From the NCBI GenBank assembly GCA_002470465.1, contig DKMD01000018.1:343292-407291 (forward strand): a stretch of DNA of 64,000 nucleotides, in the 5' to 3' direction. The translations under genes were made by a program, and so were the position numbers. Under the pieces are notes generated by a model, which was not told the DNA's origin, did no database searches, and worked only from the letters and a program-made list of their open reading frames with translations. This DNA is from Pluralibacter sp. UBA7423. Its GTDB lineage: Bacteria; Pseudomonadota; Gammaproteobacteria; Enterobacterales; Enterobacteriaceae. Positions 8,184 to 16,515 of this stretch are shown piece by piece; within the stretch, counting starts at the first letter, position 1, and each line of letters starts with the position of its first letter.

Positions 8184-9575
8184 GTGAAAAACGCGTCATC
8201 GGCATCCGGTAATCCGCCAGCGGATGCGGCGTCAGAATCACAACCGACGCTTCAGCGCGGTCTGCAAAACCGCCATATTCAACTTATTGCCCTCGGCGGT
8301 GCCATCGGCACCGGACTCTTTCTCGGTATCGGACCTGCCATTCAGATGGCCGGGCCTGCTGTTATCCTCGGCTACGCCATCGCCGGTATCATCGCCTTTT
8401 TGATCATGCGCCAGCTGGGCGAAATGGTGGTTGAAGAACCGGTTTCTGGCTCATTTGCTCACTTTGCCTATAAATACTGGGGGCCGTTCGCGGGCTTTCT
8501 CTCCGGCTGGAACTACTGGGTGATGTTTGTCCTGGTGGGCATGGCCGAGCTGACCGCTGCCGGGATTTATATGCAGTACTGGCTGCCGGAGGTGCCGACC
8601 TGGATCTGGGCGGCAGCGTTCTTCATTATCATCAACGCCGTGAATCTGGTGAACGTGCGGCTGTATGGTGAAACTGAATTCTGGTTTGCGCTGATTAAGG
8701 TGCTGGCGATCCTCGGCATGATCGGCTTTGGCCTGTGGATGCTGTTCAGCGGCCACGGCGGGGAGCATGCGAGCTTCGACAACCTGTGGCAGCATGGCGG
8801 CTTTTTTGCCACCGGATGGCACGGCCTGGTGCTGTCGCTGGCGGTAATCATGTTCTCTTTTGGCGGGCTGGAGCTGATTGGCATCACCGCTGCAGAGGCT
8901 CGCGACCCGGAAACCACCATCCCGAAAGCGGTGAATCAGGTGGTGTACCGCATTCTGCTGTTCTACATCGGCTCGCTGGTGGTGCTGCTGGCGCTCTACC
9001 CGTGGGTGAACATTACATCTGACAGTAGCCCGTTTGTGATGATTTTCCATAATCTTGACAGTAACGTGGTGGCATCTGCGCTGAATTTTGTCATCCTGGT
9101 GGCGTCACTCTCGGTGTATAACAGCGGCGTCTATTCCAACAGCCGGATGCTCTTTGGCCTCTCCGTTCAGGGCAATGCGCCGAAGTTCCTCACCCGCGTT
9201 AACCATCGCGGCGTGCCGGTGAATTCATTGCTGCTGTCCGGAGCCATCACCTCGCTGGTGGTGCTGGTGAACTACCTGCTGCCGCACGAAGCCTTCGGCC
9301 TGCTGATGGCGCTGGTGGTGGCCACGCTGCTGCTGAACTGGATTATGATTTGCCTGGCGCACCTGAAATTCCGCAACGCGCAGCGGAGAAAAGGGCGTGA
9401 GCCGACCTTCCGTGCGCTGTGGGCACCCGCCAGCAACTATCTGTGCATCGCCTTTTTACTGATGATTTTCGGCCTGATGCTGATGATGGACGATATGCAC
9501 CTGTCGGCTATTCTGCTGCCCGCGTGGGTGGTATTCCTGTTTGTGGCGTTTAAGGTATTAAGAAAACGCGCCTGA
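8184..9575 (+). CDS. pheP: Phenylalanine-specific permease PheP
   Basis: An APC-superfamily amino-acid:proton symporter of the inner membrane with 12 predicted helices, very close to E. coli PheP throughout (GGAIGTGLFLGIGPAIQMAG in helix 1, FGGLELIGITAAEARDPE after helix 6). I place the start at GTG 8184 (VKNASSASG), because E. coli PheP begins MKNAS and AGGGG lies just upstream; the ATG at 8166 would add six residues. The product has 463 residues. The gene is followed by a strong hairpin shared with convergent ybdG, as in the E. coli gene order. Confidence 0.95.
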   Translation: MKNASSASGNPPADAASESQPTLQRGLQNRHIQLIALGGAIGTGLFLGIGPAIQMAGPAVILGYAIAGIIAFLIMRQLGEMVVEEPVSGSFAHFAYKYWGPFAGFLSGWNYWVMFVLVGMAELTAAGIYMQYWLPEVPTWIWAAAFFIIINAVNLVNVRLYGETEFWFALIKVLAILGMIGFGLWMLFSGHGGEHASFDNLWQHGGFFATGWHGLVLSLAVIMFSFGGLELIGITAAEARDPETTIPKAVNQVVYRILLFYIGSLVVLLALYPWVNITSDSSPFVMIFHNLDSNVVASALNFVILVASLSVYNSGVYSNSRMLFGLSVQGNAPKFLTRVNHRGVPVNSLLLSGAITSLVVLVNYLLPHEAFGLLMALVVATLLLNWIMICLAHLKFRNAQRRKGREPTFRALWAPASNYLCIAFLLMIFGLMLMMDDMHLSAILLPAWVVFLFVAFKVLRKRA

Positions 9576-9584
9576 TCGCCTGAT

Positions 9585-9616
9585 AAAGAAATCCCGCCAT
9601 CTGGCGGGATTTCTTT
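9585..9616. terminator. Bidirectional terminator between pheP and ybdG
   Basis: AAAGAAATCCCGCCA / TGGCGGGATTTCTTT-type inverted repeat with a very short loop. The stem is GC-rich near the loop and flanked by A-rich and T-rich arms, so it can work on both strands for the convergent genes. Confidence 0.85.
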
Positions 9617-9617
9617 A

Positions 9618-10859
9618 TTACACTGTGACGCCAGAAAGGGACCGAATATCATTCCCGGTCGGCGTCTGGTGAATGCGTAAACCAAACTCTTCCACCACCG
9701 CGAAAATATGGTCGAAAATATCGGACTGAATCCCTTCATATTCTGCCCACACTACGGTGTTGGTAAAGGCATATATCTCCAGCGGCAAACCGTTGGCATC
9801 GGGTGCCAGTTGACGCACCATTAAGGTCATATCTTTGCGAATTCTCGGATGATTGCGCAGATATTCATTCAGATAAACGCGGAAGGTACCGACGTTGGTC
9901 ATTTTACGCCGATTAAGAATCGACTCGTCGCTGCCGTGCTCTTCGTTCCACTGACTAATTTCCTCATGACGGCTGTCCATATACGGCTTCAGCAGCTTCG
10001 CCTGAATAAGGCGCTGCTGTTCCTGCTCGTCGAGAAAATGAATGCTGGTGGTATCGATATTAATGCTGCGCTTAATGCGACGCCCGCCGGAGGCCGACAT
10101 ACCGCTCCAGTTTTTGAATGAATCAGACACCAGCGACCAGGTCGGAATGGTGGTAATGGTGTTATCCCAGTTACGCACTTTAACGGTGGTCAGGCCAATG
10201 TCCGTCACCGCGCCGTCCGCACCGTATTTTGGCATTTCCAGCCAGTCGCCAAGGCGCAGCATGTCGTTGGCGGAGAGCTGTATACCGGCGACTAACCCGA
10301 GGATCGGATCCTTAAAGACCAGCATTAAGACCGCCGCCATGGCGCCCAGACCGCTGATTAGAATCGCCGGAGACTGCCCCAGAAGCAGCGAAATAATCAG
10401 AATGCCGACCAGAATAGCGCTGACCAGCTTGATCCCCTGAAATATGCCCTTAAGCGGCAGCTGCGATGAAAAAGTGAATTTCTGCGACAGGTTGAGCAAG
10501 ACGTCGAGCAGCGAGAAAAACGCCAGCAGGGAATAAAGCATCACCCACAGCTGGGCGCAGGTCATCAGAATAGTTGCAGCGTCGCTGCCTTTTTGCAGCC
10601 AGAGTGCAGTCTGAACCTGAACGACTATCCCCTGAATCGTAAAGGCGATCCGATGAAATAACTTATTCTGGGTGATGATTTGCAGCCAGAAATGTTGACT
10701 CGCCTGTGCGCGTTTTTCGAAGGTGCGCAGTACTATCCTGTGTAATATCACGTGCAGGATAATGGCGGTCAGAAAGATAATGGCAAAAACGATCATCAGC
10801 GATGTGGTGTGGTTTATTTCAAGGCCCCATTTTTTCAGGGCAATAATAATTTCCTGCAT
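9618..10859 (-). CDS. ybdG: Miniconductance mechanosensitive channel YbdG (MscM)
   Basis: A 413-residue MscS-superfamily inner-membrane channel that aligns end to end with E. coli YbdG (415 residues). Five N-terminal membrane helices are followed by the pore-lining segment and MscS beta domain ([57 protein letters not shown]) and a C-terminal cytoplasmic domain ending near [12 protein letters not shown]. It opens under hypo-osmotic stress and is also linked to osmotic signalling. The start is supported by GAGGAG upstream. A 9-bp inverted repeat lies in its leader. Confidence 0.95.
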   Translation of the reverse strand: MQEIIIALKKWGLEINHTTSLMIVFAIIFLTAIILHVILHRIVLRTFEKRAQASQHFWLQIITQNKLFHRIAFTIQGIVVQVQTALWLQKGSDAATILMTCAQLWVMLYSLLAFFSLLDVLLNLSQKFTFSSQLPLKGIFQGIKLVSAILVGILIISLLLGQSPAILISGLGAMAAVLMLVFKDPILGLVAGIQLSANDMLRLGDWLEMPKYGADGAVTDIGLTTVKVRNWDNTITTIPTWSLVSDSFKNWSGMSASGGRRIKRSINIDTTSIHFLDEQEQQRLIQAKLLKPYMDSRHEEISQWNEEHGSDESILNRRKMTNVGTFRVYLNEYLRNHPRIRKDMTLMVRQLAPDANGLPLEIYAFTNTVVWAEYEGIQSDIFDHIFAVVEEFGLRIHQTPTGNDIRSLSGVTV

Positions 10860-10875
10860 AACTTCTCCTCTTTAT

Positions 10876-10925
10876 CAGCGGTCATGATGACCGCTGAGAG
10901 AATAAGATGCAAATCGACGTCGATT
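10876..10925. repeat. Two perfect palindromes upstream of ybdG
   Basis: CAGCGGTCA-TGA-TGACCGCTG (10876-10896) is a perfect 9-bp stem with a 3-nt loop. AATCGACGTCGATT (10912-10925) is a perfect 14-bp palindrome touching the stop codon of the upstream pump gene. Neither has a T-run on the strand being transcribed. They could be operators for ybdG or weak termination/RNA-stability hairpins for the pump mRNA. Confidence 0.55.
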
Positions 10926-12342
10926 ATGATGTGAGCATTGGGCAACGGGTCAAATGGCGGCGGTAGCCCAGCGCCAGTGCCCCAAGGGCCAGCATCAGCA
11001 CGACTTCAAGCGCCAGAAAGCCGACGATAGCGAGGGTGTAATCTCCCTGTGATGCCAGCGCCAGAAACGCGCTGCCAAGTACCGCAGGGCCAAGGCCCAG
11101 CGTCGATTGTTGCAGGGTGCTGAGGATGGCGCTCCCCGCGCCCGCATCCCCTGGCTGAATATCGCGCATGCCAATCCGGTAGAAGCTGTTGACGATCAGC
11201 GCCTGACCATAGCCAACCAGCGCCGTCGCCGGGGCCAGCGTCAGGGCATGGGTGCGCATGCCGAAATGCCAGAAGGTGAGCATCAGCAGCACCAGGCCGC
11301 TGATTTGTACGGTCAGACCGGTGAGCAGGATACGGCCCATGCTGTAGCGTGCGATCAGCTTCGGGGCGTACAGCGCCGAGACGAAATAGGCGATACCCAG
11401 CGCGATAAAGCTGCTGCCCGACTGCCACGGTGCCATGCCGAGGCCCGACTGCATGGTCAGCGCCATGCAGAACATAAAGCCGGACCAGGCGCTGAAAAAC
11501 AGCAGCGCGATCAGAATACCAAAGCGGATGCTCGGCAATTTCAGCAACCGTGGCGGCAGCAGCGGCGTTTGCCCGCGGGCTTCTTTCACCAGCGCACTGC
11601 TGCGCATCAGCCACATCAGCGGGATGAGCGCCAGCAGCATGAGCTTCAGCGCCCACGGCCAGTGCAGCTCCATGCCCAGCGCCATTGGAAACAGCAGGCA
11701 GCAGAGGATCGCGGCGAGATACAGCGTGCCCGGCCAGTCGATACCTGAAGGCGTTTCGCTGCGGGTTTCAGGTACGTAGCGCTGGCTTAAGGCCAGTACG
11801 ATAAGGCAAATCGGCACGTTAATGAAAAAGGCGTTCCGCCAGCCAAGCCCGGCGAAATCGGCCGATACCAGCCAGCCGCCGCCCATCTGTCCGACGATAA
11901 AGGCGATACCGCCAATGCCGCCGTACAGGCTGATGGCCCGGGCATGCGCGCTGCCTTTCAGCGTGACGTGCAGCGTTGCCAGAATTTGCGGCACGATAAG
12001 CGCCGCGCCTGCGCCTTGCAGCGTTCGGGCTGCCAGCAGCGAGTGAATCGACCCGGCCATGCCGCACAGCAGCGAGGCCACGCCGAACAGCGCTACGCCC
12101 CACATAAACAGCCGCCGCCGTCCGTAGTTGTCGCCGAGTTTACTGCCCATGGCGAGGCACACCGCAAAAGCAACGCCGTAGAGGGCGACGATAAGCTCCA
12201 GCTGCGTCGGGCTGGTGTGCAGCGAGCGGGTAATCGAATCCAGCGCGACGTTGGTGATAGAGGTGTCGATAAGCGGCAGCATCTGCCCGGTCAACAGCAA
12301 CAGCAGACCGGCACGACCGGGTGAAACAGCAGACGTATTCAT
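10924..12342 (-). CDS. MFS multidrug-type transporter, DHA2 family
   Basis: A 14-helix major facilitator protein of the EmrB/QacA drug:H+ antiporter group. Helix 1 ends in the family motif LIDTSITNVALDSI; motif A GSKLGDNYGRRRLF lies between helices 2 and 3; motif C-like GGIGGIAFIVGQMGGGWL lies in helix 5. I choose ATG 12342 (MNTSAVSPGR) over 12354, because GGAGA lies just upstream of it; this gives 472 residues. It is divergent from the XRE regulator gene across a 108-bp gap containing inverted repeats, a common drug-pump arrangement. The substrate is unknown. Confidence 0.85.
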   Translation of the reverse strand: MNTSAVSPGRAGLLLLLTGQMLPLIDTSITNVALDSITRSLHTSPTQLELIVALYGVAFAVCLAMGSKLGDNYGRRRLFMWGVALFGVASLLCGMAGSIHSLLAARTLQGAGAALIVPQILATLHVTLKGSAHARAISLYGGIGGIAFIVGQMGGGWLVSADFAGLGWRNAFFINVPICLIVLALSQRYVPETRSETPSGIDWPGTLYLAAILCCLLFPMALGMELHWPWALKLMLLALIPLMWLMRSSALVKEARGQTPLLPPRLLKLPSIRFGILIALLFFSAWSGFMFCMALTMQSGLGMAPWQSGSSFIALGIAYFVSALYAPKLIARYSMGRILLTGLTVQISGLVLLMLTFWHFGMRTHALTLAPATALVGYGQALIVNSFYRIGMRDIQPGDAGAGSAILSTLQQSTLGLGPAVLGSAFLALASQGDYTLAIVGFLALEVVLMLALGALALGYRRHLTRCPMLTS

Positions 12343-12360
12343 GGTGTTCTCCATTGCGTC

Positions 12361-12426
12361 ATTCAGGGATCGGACGTAGCATCGCTGAATTAATAAACGG
12401 GTACCAGTTCCTGCTTATACTGGTAC
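12361..12426. promoter_or_regulatory. Operator-like inverted repeats between pump and regulator
   Basis: GTACCAGT-N10-ACTGGTAC (12401-12426) is a perfect 8-bp inverted repeat, and ATTCAG...CTGAAT (12361-12390) is a second one. They occupy the short divergent promoter region, so binding by the adjacent regulator could control both genes. The binding protein is inferred from position only. Confidence 0.55.
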
Positions 12427-12450
12427 TGACGCTACCCTGCTGGAGGTAAC

Positions 12451-13320
12451 ATGTCGCTGATCGTCCCCGTTGAGGCCGCACCCGCACGGCACGATGATAA
12501 CCGAAAACAGCTTGGCGCCTTTTTACGTGCGCGGCGGGAAAGCCTTGACCCGCAGCGGCTTGGGCTTCCGCGCAGCGGCAGAAGGCGCACACCCGGCCTG
12601 CGTCGTGAAGAAGTCGCGATGCTGGCAGACGTAGGCGTCACCTGGTACACGTGGCTGGAGCAGGGCAGGGAGGTGAACCCTTCGACGCTGGTGATGCAGG
12701 CGATTGCCCAGGCCTTGCAGTGCAGCGCGCTGGAAACCCGACATCTGTTTGTGCTGGCCGGGCTGCCGCCGCTGGAATCCCTGCAGGCACCGCAGTGCGA
12801 AGGCATCAGCGCCGGAACGCGCAGAATGCTCGACAGCCTGATGCCGCAGCCTGCCAGCATTCAGAAACCCAGTTTTGATATCGTCGCCTGGAATGAGAGC
12901 TTCTGCCGCCTGATGGGCGTCGATTTCGCCTCAATCCCGGACGAAGATCGCAACTGCATCTATCTTTATCTGACCAACGATGCCTGGCGGACAAGGATTG
13001 CGAATCCTGACGTCCTGCCAACGTTTGTTTCTTATTTTCGGGCGGCCATGGCGGAGCATCGCGGTGAACCGGAGTGGGAGAACAAGCTTGCACGTTTCTT
13101 TGCCGCTTCTGCTGAATTTGAATCGCTTTGGCGTCAGCGATACGACGTGCGCGGCGTGGAGAATCAGATCAAAATGTTCAATCATCCGCAGTTAGGGATG
13201 TTCAGTCTGCAACAAATGTACTGGTATTCCGCCCCGCGTAATGGATCACGATTGCTGGTGTATCTCCCGGTCGATGAAGACGGTGAGCAGGCGCTCGCGT
13301 GGCTCGATAAACAGGGTTAA
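12451..13320 (+). CDS. XRE-family regulator with MmyB-like ligand-binding domain
   Basis: This 289-residue protein has an N-terminal helix-turn-helix (about 20-80) with the hallmark TPGLRREEVAMLADVGVTWY and WLEQGREVNPS, and a C-terminal MmyB-type PAS-like domain (about 125-280; WNESFCRLMGVDF, PQLGMFSLQQMYW). Members usually repress an adjacent enzyme or transporter gene and respond to a small hydrophobic ligand. The start is fixed by GGAGG 4 nt upstream. It is divergent from the MFS pump gene, so it is probably its local regulator. Confidence 0.85.
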   Translation: MSLIVPVEAAPARHDDNRKQLGAFLRARRESLDPQRLGLPRSGRRRTPGLRREEVAMLADVGVTWYTWLEQGREVNPSTLVMQAIAQALQCSALETRHLFVLAGLPPLESLQAPQCEGISAGTRRMLDSLMPQPASIQKPSFDIVAWNESFCRLMGVDFASIPDEDRNCIYLYLTNDAWRTRIANPDVLPTFVSYFRAAMAEHRGEPEWENKLARFFAASAEFESLWRQRYDVRGVENQIKMFNHPQLGMFSLQQMYWYSAPRNGSRLLVYLPVDEDGEQALAWLDKQG

Positions 13321-13346
13321 TCGCCCGCTTACTTTCAGGGAAAGAG

Positions 13347-14384
13347 ATGAACGTCACCCGTAAACAGGAACGCATTATTCGCCGGGCGCTGGCCGACTGG
13401 CAGCAAACGGGCGCACTAAGCCCGGACGAAGAGGCGCGGCTTGCGGCTACCCTTAAGCCACAGCTTTTCGACTGGAAACGCCTCAGCCGCTATGCCTTCT
13501 GGACGGCGCTGGCCTGTGTGCTCATCGCGTTGGGCAGCCTGTTTGCCGACAGCTATCTGATGGCGGTGCTTTACTCACTGTTTTCACATTCTGGCCTGCT
13601 GCGCATTGGCGTGCCGCTGCTGCTGGGCGCGCTCTGCTACCTGTGGGGCTTCCGGCGCCAGCGACGCGAGAGCCAATGGCACTACAGCACCGAAGCCATT
13701 CTGTTTCTCGGCGTGGTCTTTACCGCGCTGATGCTCTGGCAGCTGGGGGAAAGGCTCGATGACGGCAGCGGCCACATTGCACCGCTGTTTCTGGTTGGCT
13801 GCGCTATTTACGGCGTGGTGGGGTGGCTCGGCCGTTCGTCGCTGGTCTGGCTGTTTTTCCTGCTCGCGCTGGGCAACTGGTTTGGCGCGGAAACGGGCTA
13901 TATGTCCGGCTGGGGCGCTTACTGGCTGGGGATGAACTTCCCGATTCGCTTTGTGCTGTTCGGCGGCGTTCTGCTGACGGCTTGTCTGCTGCTGGGCCGT
14001 ATTCTGCGGGGGCGTAATCTGTTTACCGTCAGCAAAGCGATGGGGCTGACGTATCTGTTTATCGCGCTGTGGATCATGTCGATTTTCGGCAACTATGATG
14101 CCGACAGCTGGTACAGCTCAACCCATGCGGAGCTGCTGCCGTGGGCGTTGTTATTTGCCGTCGCCGCTGGCGTTTGCGTGTATATCAGCCTGAAAACCGA
14201 CGACGGCATGCTGCGCGGCTTCGGCCTGACGTTCCTCGCCCTCAACCTCTACACCCGCTTCTTCGAATACTTCTGGGACGGCATGCATAAAGTGGTGTTC
14301 TTCCTGATCCTCGCCGTTTCTCTGGCGGCCCTTGGCAAATATGCTGAAAAAATCTGGCATGCGGGCGGGCAGGAAAATAAGTAG
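13347..14384 (+). CDS. DUF2157-type membrane protein
   Basis: A 345-residue polytopic protein. A soluble N-terminal segment (about 1-45: TRKQERIIRRALADWQQTGA, LSPDEEARLAATLKPQ) precedes about ten hydrophobic helices, the arrangement of DUF2157 proteins. The function of the family is not established. It starts 26 bp after the regulator stop in the same direction, with an AAAGAGATG start region, so co-transcription with the regulator is possible. Confidence 0.7.
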   Translation: MNVTRKQERIIRRALADWQQTGALSPDEEARLAATLKPQLFDWKRLSRYAFWTALACVLIALGSLFADSYLMAVLYSLFSHSGLLRIGVPLLLGALCYLWGFRRQRRESQWHYSTEAILFLGVVFTALMLWQLGERLDDGSGHIAPLFLVGCAIYGVVGWLGRSSLVWLFFLLALGNWFGAETGYMSGWGAYWLGMNFPIRFVLFGGVLLTACLLLGRILRGRNLFTVSKAMGLTYLFIALWIMSIFGNYDADSWYSSTHAELLPWALLFAVAAGVCVYISLKTDDGMLRGFGLTFLALNLYTRFFEYFWDGMHKVVFFLILAVSLAALGKYAEKIWHAGGQENK

Positions 14385-14419
14385 TCCATCAGCTTCACTG
14401 GTTTTTTCTCGAACACGCT

Positions 14420-14557
14420 TCCCGCTTTGCACTTCCGTTCTGCTATGGATTGCCCGATGCGCTAATGGAGGCCAACGTGACGCGTGCCAGCCTCGATACC
14501 CTCACGCGCTATGCGCTGGCCTGCGGCGTGGAATCGCCGACCATTCAGCTTTATTAA
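14420..14557 (+). pseudogene. Remnant resembling the C-terminal end of an XRE-type antitoxin
   Basis: One frame reads YGLPDALMEANVTRAS, then LDTLTRYALACGVESPTIQLY and a stop at 14557. EANVTRASLDTLTRYALACG is typical of the last helices of small XRE/HigA-type regulators. No intact helix-turn-helix core and no toxin partner are present, so I treat it as a decayed gene end. The match is short and could be coincidental. Confidence 0.35.
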
Positions 14558-14595
14558 CACTGCCCGAGGGCGCTTCCTGGTAACCTGTTATCCAG

Positions 14596-14621
14596 GCCCG
14601 GCAAACGCAGCGCCGCCGGGC
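14596..14621. repeat. REP element
   Basis: GCCCGGCAAACGCAGCGCCG followed by CCGGGC is a typical enterobacterial REP unit, placed just past the 3' end of nfsB. Confidence 0.75.
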
Positions 14622-14628
14622 AAAGCCG

Positions 14629-15282
14629 TTAAATCTCGGTGATCGTAGTGCTCTGCGGCAGGCGGGATTTCGGCAGTTCGGCGTTAAAATCCTCCACGCT
14701 GTGACGGCCAACCGGAACTACCACAACGCTGGTAAAGCCTTTTTCGGTCAGGCCGAACTCTTTATCCATCACCGCGGCATCAAACCCTTCGACTGGCACC
14801 GCGTCGAGGCCCATTGCGGCTACGCCCAGCAGGAAGTTACCCACGTTCAGGTAAACCTGCTTCTGCATCCAGTGCGCGTCATCTTTCAGCTCTTTACGAT
14901 GCAGGTCAGCAAAGAACGTGCGGCCTTTATGGTTGCCTGCTTTGGCTTCCGGCGTAGCAAAGCGGCCATCGGCCTCTTCCTGATCGACGACTTTTTCCAG
15001 CCAGGCATCGTCCATCGCCGTTTTGGCGCAGAACACCACGACGTGGGAGGCATCCAGCATTTTGCGTTCGTTGAAGACGAAGCCGCCCGCGGCGGATTTC
15101 GCCACGCGGGCTTTCCCTTCTTCGGTGCTTGCCACGATGAAGTGCCATGGCTGCGAGTTAGTGCTGGATGGGCTGAACTGCAGCAGGGTTTTCAGATTTT
15201 CGGCCTGCTCAGCGGTCAGCTTAAAGCCGGGGTCAAAAGCCTTGGTAGAGTGGCGTTTTAAAGCGATGGAAATGATGTCCAT
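14629..15282 (-). CDS. nfsB: Oxygen-insensitive NAD(P)H nitroreductase NfsB
   Basis: This 217-residue FMN enzyme is very close to the Enterobacter cloacae nitroreductase and E. coli NfsB. FMN-binding motifs are RHSTKAF near the start, [12 protein letters not shown] and the late [13 protein letters not shown]. It carries out two-electron reduction of nitroaromatics and quinones with NADH or NADPH in the cytoplasm and activates nitrofurans. ATG 15282 has GAGGAG 7 nt upstream. In E. coli and Salmonella it belongs to the MarA/RamA/SoxS regulon; ramA is 2.4 kb away. Confidence 0.96.
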   Translation of the reverse strand: MDIISIALKRHSTKAFDPGFKLTAEQAENLKTLLQFSPSSTNSQPWHFIVASTEEGKARVAKSAAGGFVFNERKMLDASHVVVFCAKTAMDDAWLEKVVDQEEADGRFATPEAKAGNHKGRTFFADLHRKELKDDAHWMQKQVYLNVGNFLLGVAAMGLDAVPVEGFDAAVMDKEFGLTEKGFTSVVVVPVGRHSVEDFNAELPKSRLPQSTTITEI

Positions 15283-15400
15283 GATAACTCCTCAAGAGAT
15301 AACAGCCCCTTAGGGCAGATTGATGGGAGGAGAGTACAGGGAGAGCGGGCGTTTGATAAGAGAGAATAGTGCGAAAACACTTGTTGTTTTTAGCTATAAA

Positions 15401-15769
15401 TCAGGCGGGCCGCATCATCTTCTGCTGACGTTTTGGCAGCTTATCCACCACGCAGTGCCAGGAGTCGGTGATTAACCCTTCGATCAGCTCCGGGCTGATA
15501 TCATCGCCGCCGTAAACGGTTATCCAGTGTTTTTTATTCATGTGATAGCCCGGCCCGATACTTTTATAAATCTCCTGATGCAGCAGCACGTTATCCGGTT
15601 TGGCTTTGAGATTGATAATCGGTTGCCCGCGTAGCGTCATGGCAAGCATAAACATTTTCCCGCCGACCAGATAAACGTCACACCCCGGCCCGAACGGCCA
15701 GGAGGGTTCGGTGAAGGGAAGCTCAAGGGCGAACTGATGAGCGTGTTTGGCTAATGCCTCGCCGTTCAT
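15401..15769 (-). CDS. ybdF: MmcQ/YjbR-family protein YbdF
   Basis: With the start at ATG 15769 ([19 protein letters not shown]) the product has 122 residues, the length of E. coli YbdF, and aligns across it ([35 protein letters not shown]). The fold is the CyaY-like YjbR domain; the molecular function is unknown. The ATG overlaps the ramR stop as ATGA, with GAGGAAAA as ribosome site inside ramR, so ramR and ybdF are translationally coupled. Confidence 0.9.
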   Translation of the reverse strand: MNGEALAKHAHQFALELPFTEPSWPFGPGCDVYLVGGKMFMLAMTLRGQPIINLKAKPDNVLLHQEIYKSIGPGYHMNKKHWITVYGGDDISPELIEGLITDSWHCVVDKLPKRQQKMMRPA

Positions 15770-16347
15770 GCGGGATTTTCCTCGGCCAGGGCCAGCCACA
15801 TGGCTTCAAACCCGAGTGCGGTTAAGTCGCTGGCGCGCTCCGGCTCGTGGCTGGCAAATTCGATGGTCGTTTCGGCAAGCGATAAAAACAGCGCATCGCC
15901 AAACGCCTGAAACTCGGAGGAGAGAAACACGCTGCGCACCGAGCGTTGGCAGAGTTTATGCAGCTCAGGGAACATGTCCGTGACCTGCTGTTTGGTGTCG
16001 GCGGTGATTTTCTCGCTCACGGCCATGCGGCGAATGGCTTTGTGGCCGATCGGGTTACGCACGCCCCAGGAGATGTAGCTGTTCCAGATGCAGCGTGTGA
16101 GCTCTTTCGGCGTAACGGCATCCGTAATGCCCGCCAGCATGGTTTCACACAACGAACTCTTCAAGTGCAGATAAAGCGCGTTGAGCAGATCGTCTTTCGT
16201 GGCAAAGTAGCGAAACAGCGTTCCTTCAGCAACGCCCGCGTTACGGGCGATCAGGGCCGTTGAGGCCGCTATACCCTGCTGGGCAATAGCCGATGTTGCG
16301 GCTTCCAGTAAGGCCTGCTTTTTATCTTCACTTTTAGGACGAGCCAC
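15766..16347 (-). CDS. ramR: TetR-family repressor RamR
   Basis: This 193-residue protein closely matches Salmonella RamR ([18 protein letters not shown] start; helix-turn-helix [21 protein letters not shown]-terminal LAETTIEFA and [10 protein letters not shown]). RamR represses ramA, and here the romA-ramA operon; it releases DNA on binding bile acids, dyes or similar drugs, which raises AcrAB-TolC expression. The start is GTG at 16347 with a GGAGAGG ribosome site. The gene is intact, with no truncation of the type selected in multidrug-resistant isolates; point mutations cannot be judged without a reference. Confidence 0.95.
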   Translation of the reverse strand: MARPKSEDKKQALLEAATSAIAQQGIAASTALIARNAGVAEGTLFRYFATKDDLLNALYLHLKSSLCETMLAGITDAVTPKELTRCIWNSYISWGVRNPIGHKAIRRMAVSEKITADTKQQVTDMFPELHKLCQRSVRSVFLSSEFQAFGDALFLSLAETTIEFASHEPERASDLTALGFEAMWLALAEENPA

Positions 16348-16397
16348 TACACTTTACCTCTCCGACGATAAAAAACACCGATTGAAACACGCTCCCT

Positions 16398-16483
16398 GAA
16401 GTACTTCAACGTTGAACGTCAAAAATTGAAAATCGCCTTGACGACTTTCGCTCGCTTTCTATAATGAGTGCTTACTCACTCAT
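16398..16483 (+). promoter_or_regulatory. romA-ramA promoter with RamR operator
   Basis: TTGACG (16438-16443), a 16-bp spacer and TATAAT (16460-16465) form a strong sigma-70 promoter. The RamR box ATGAGTG-N6-CACTCAT (16464-16483) is perfect and overlaps the end of the -10, so RamR binding should block the polymerase. Further left are two overlapping perfect palindromes, GAAGTACTTC (16398-16407) and TTCAACGTTGAA (16405-16416), of unknown use. Confidence 0.9.
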
Positions 16484-16515
16484 AAGCAAGTTTTCTCCTA
16501 AGTACGTTCTCCAGG

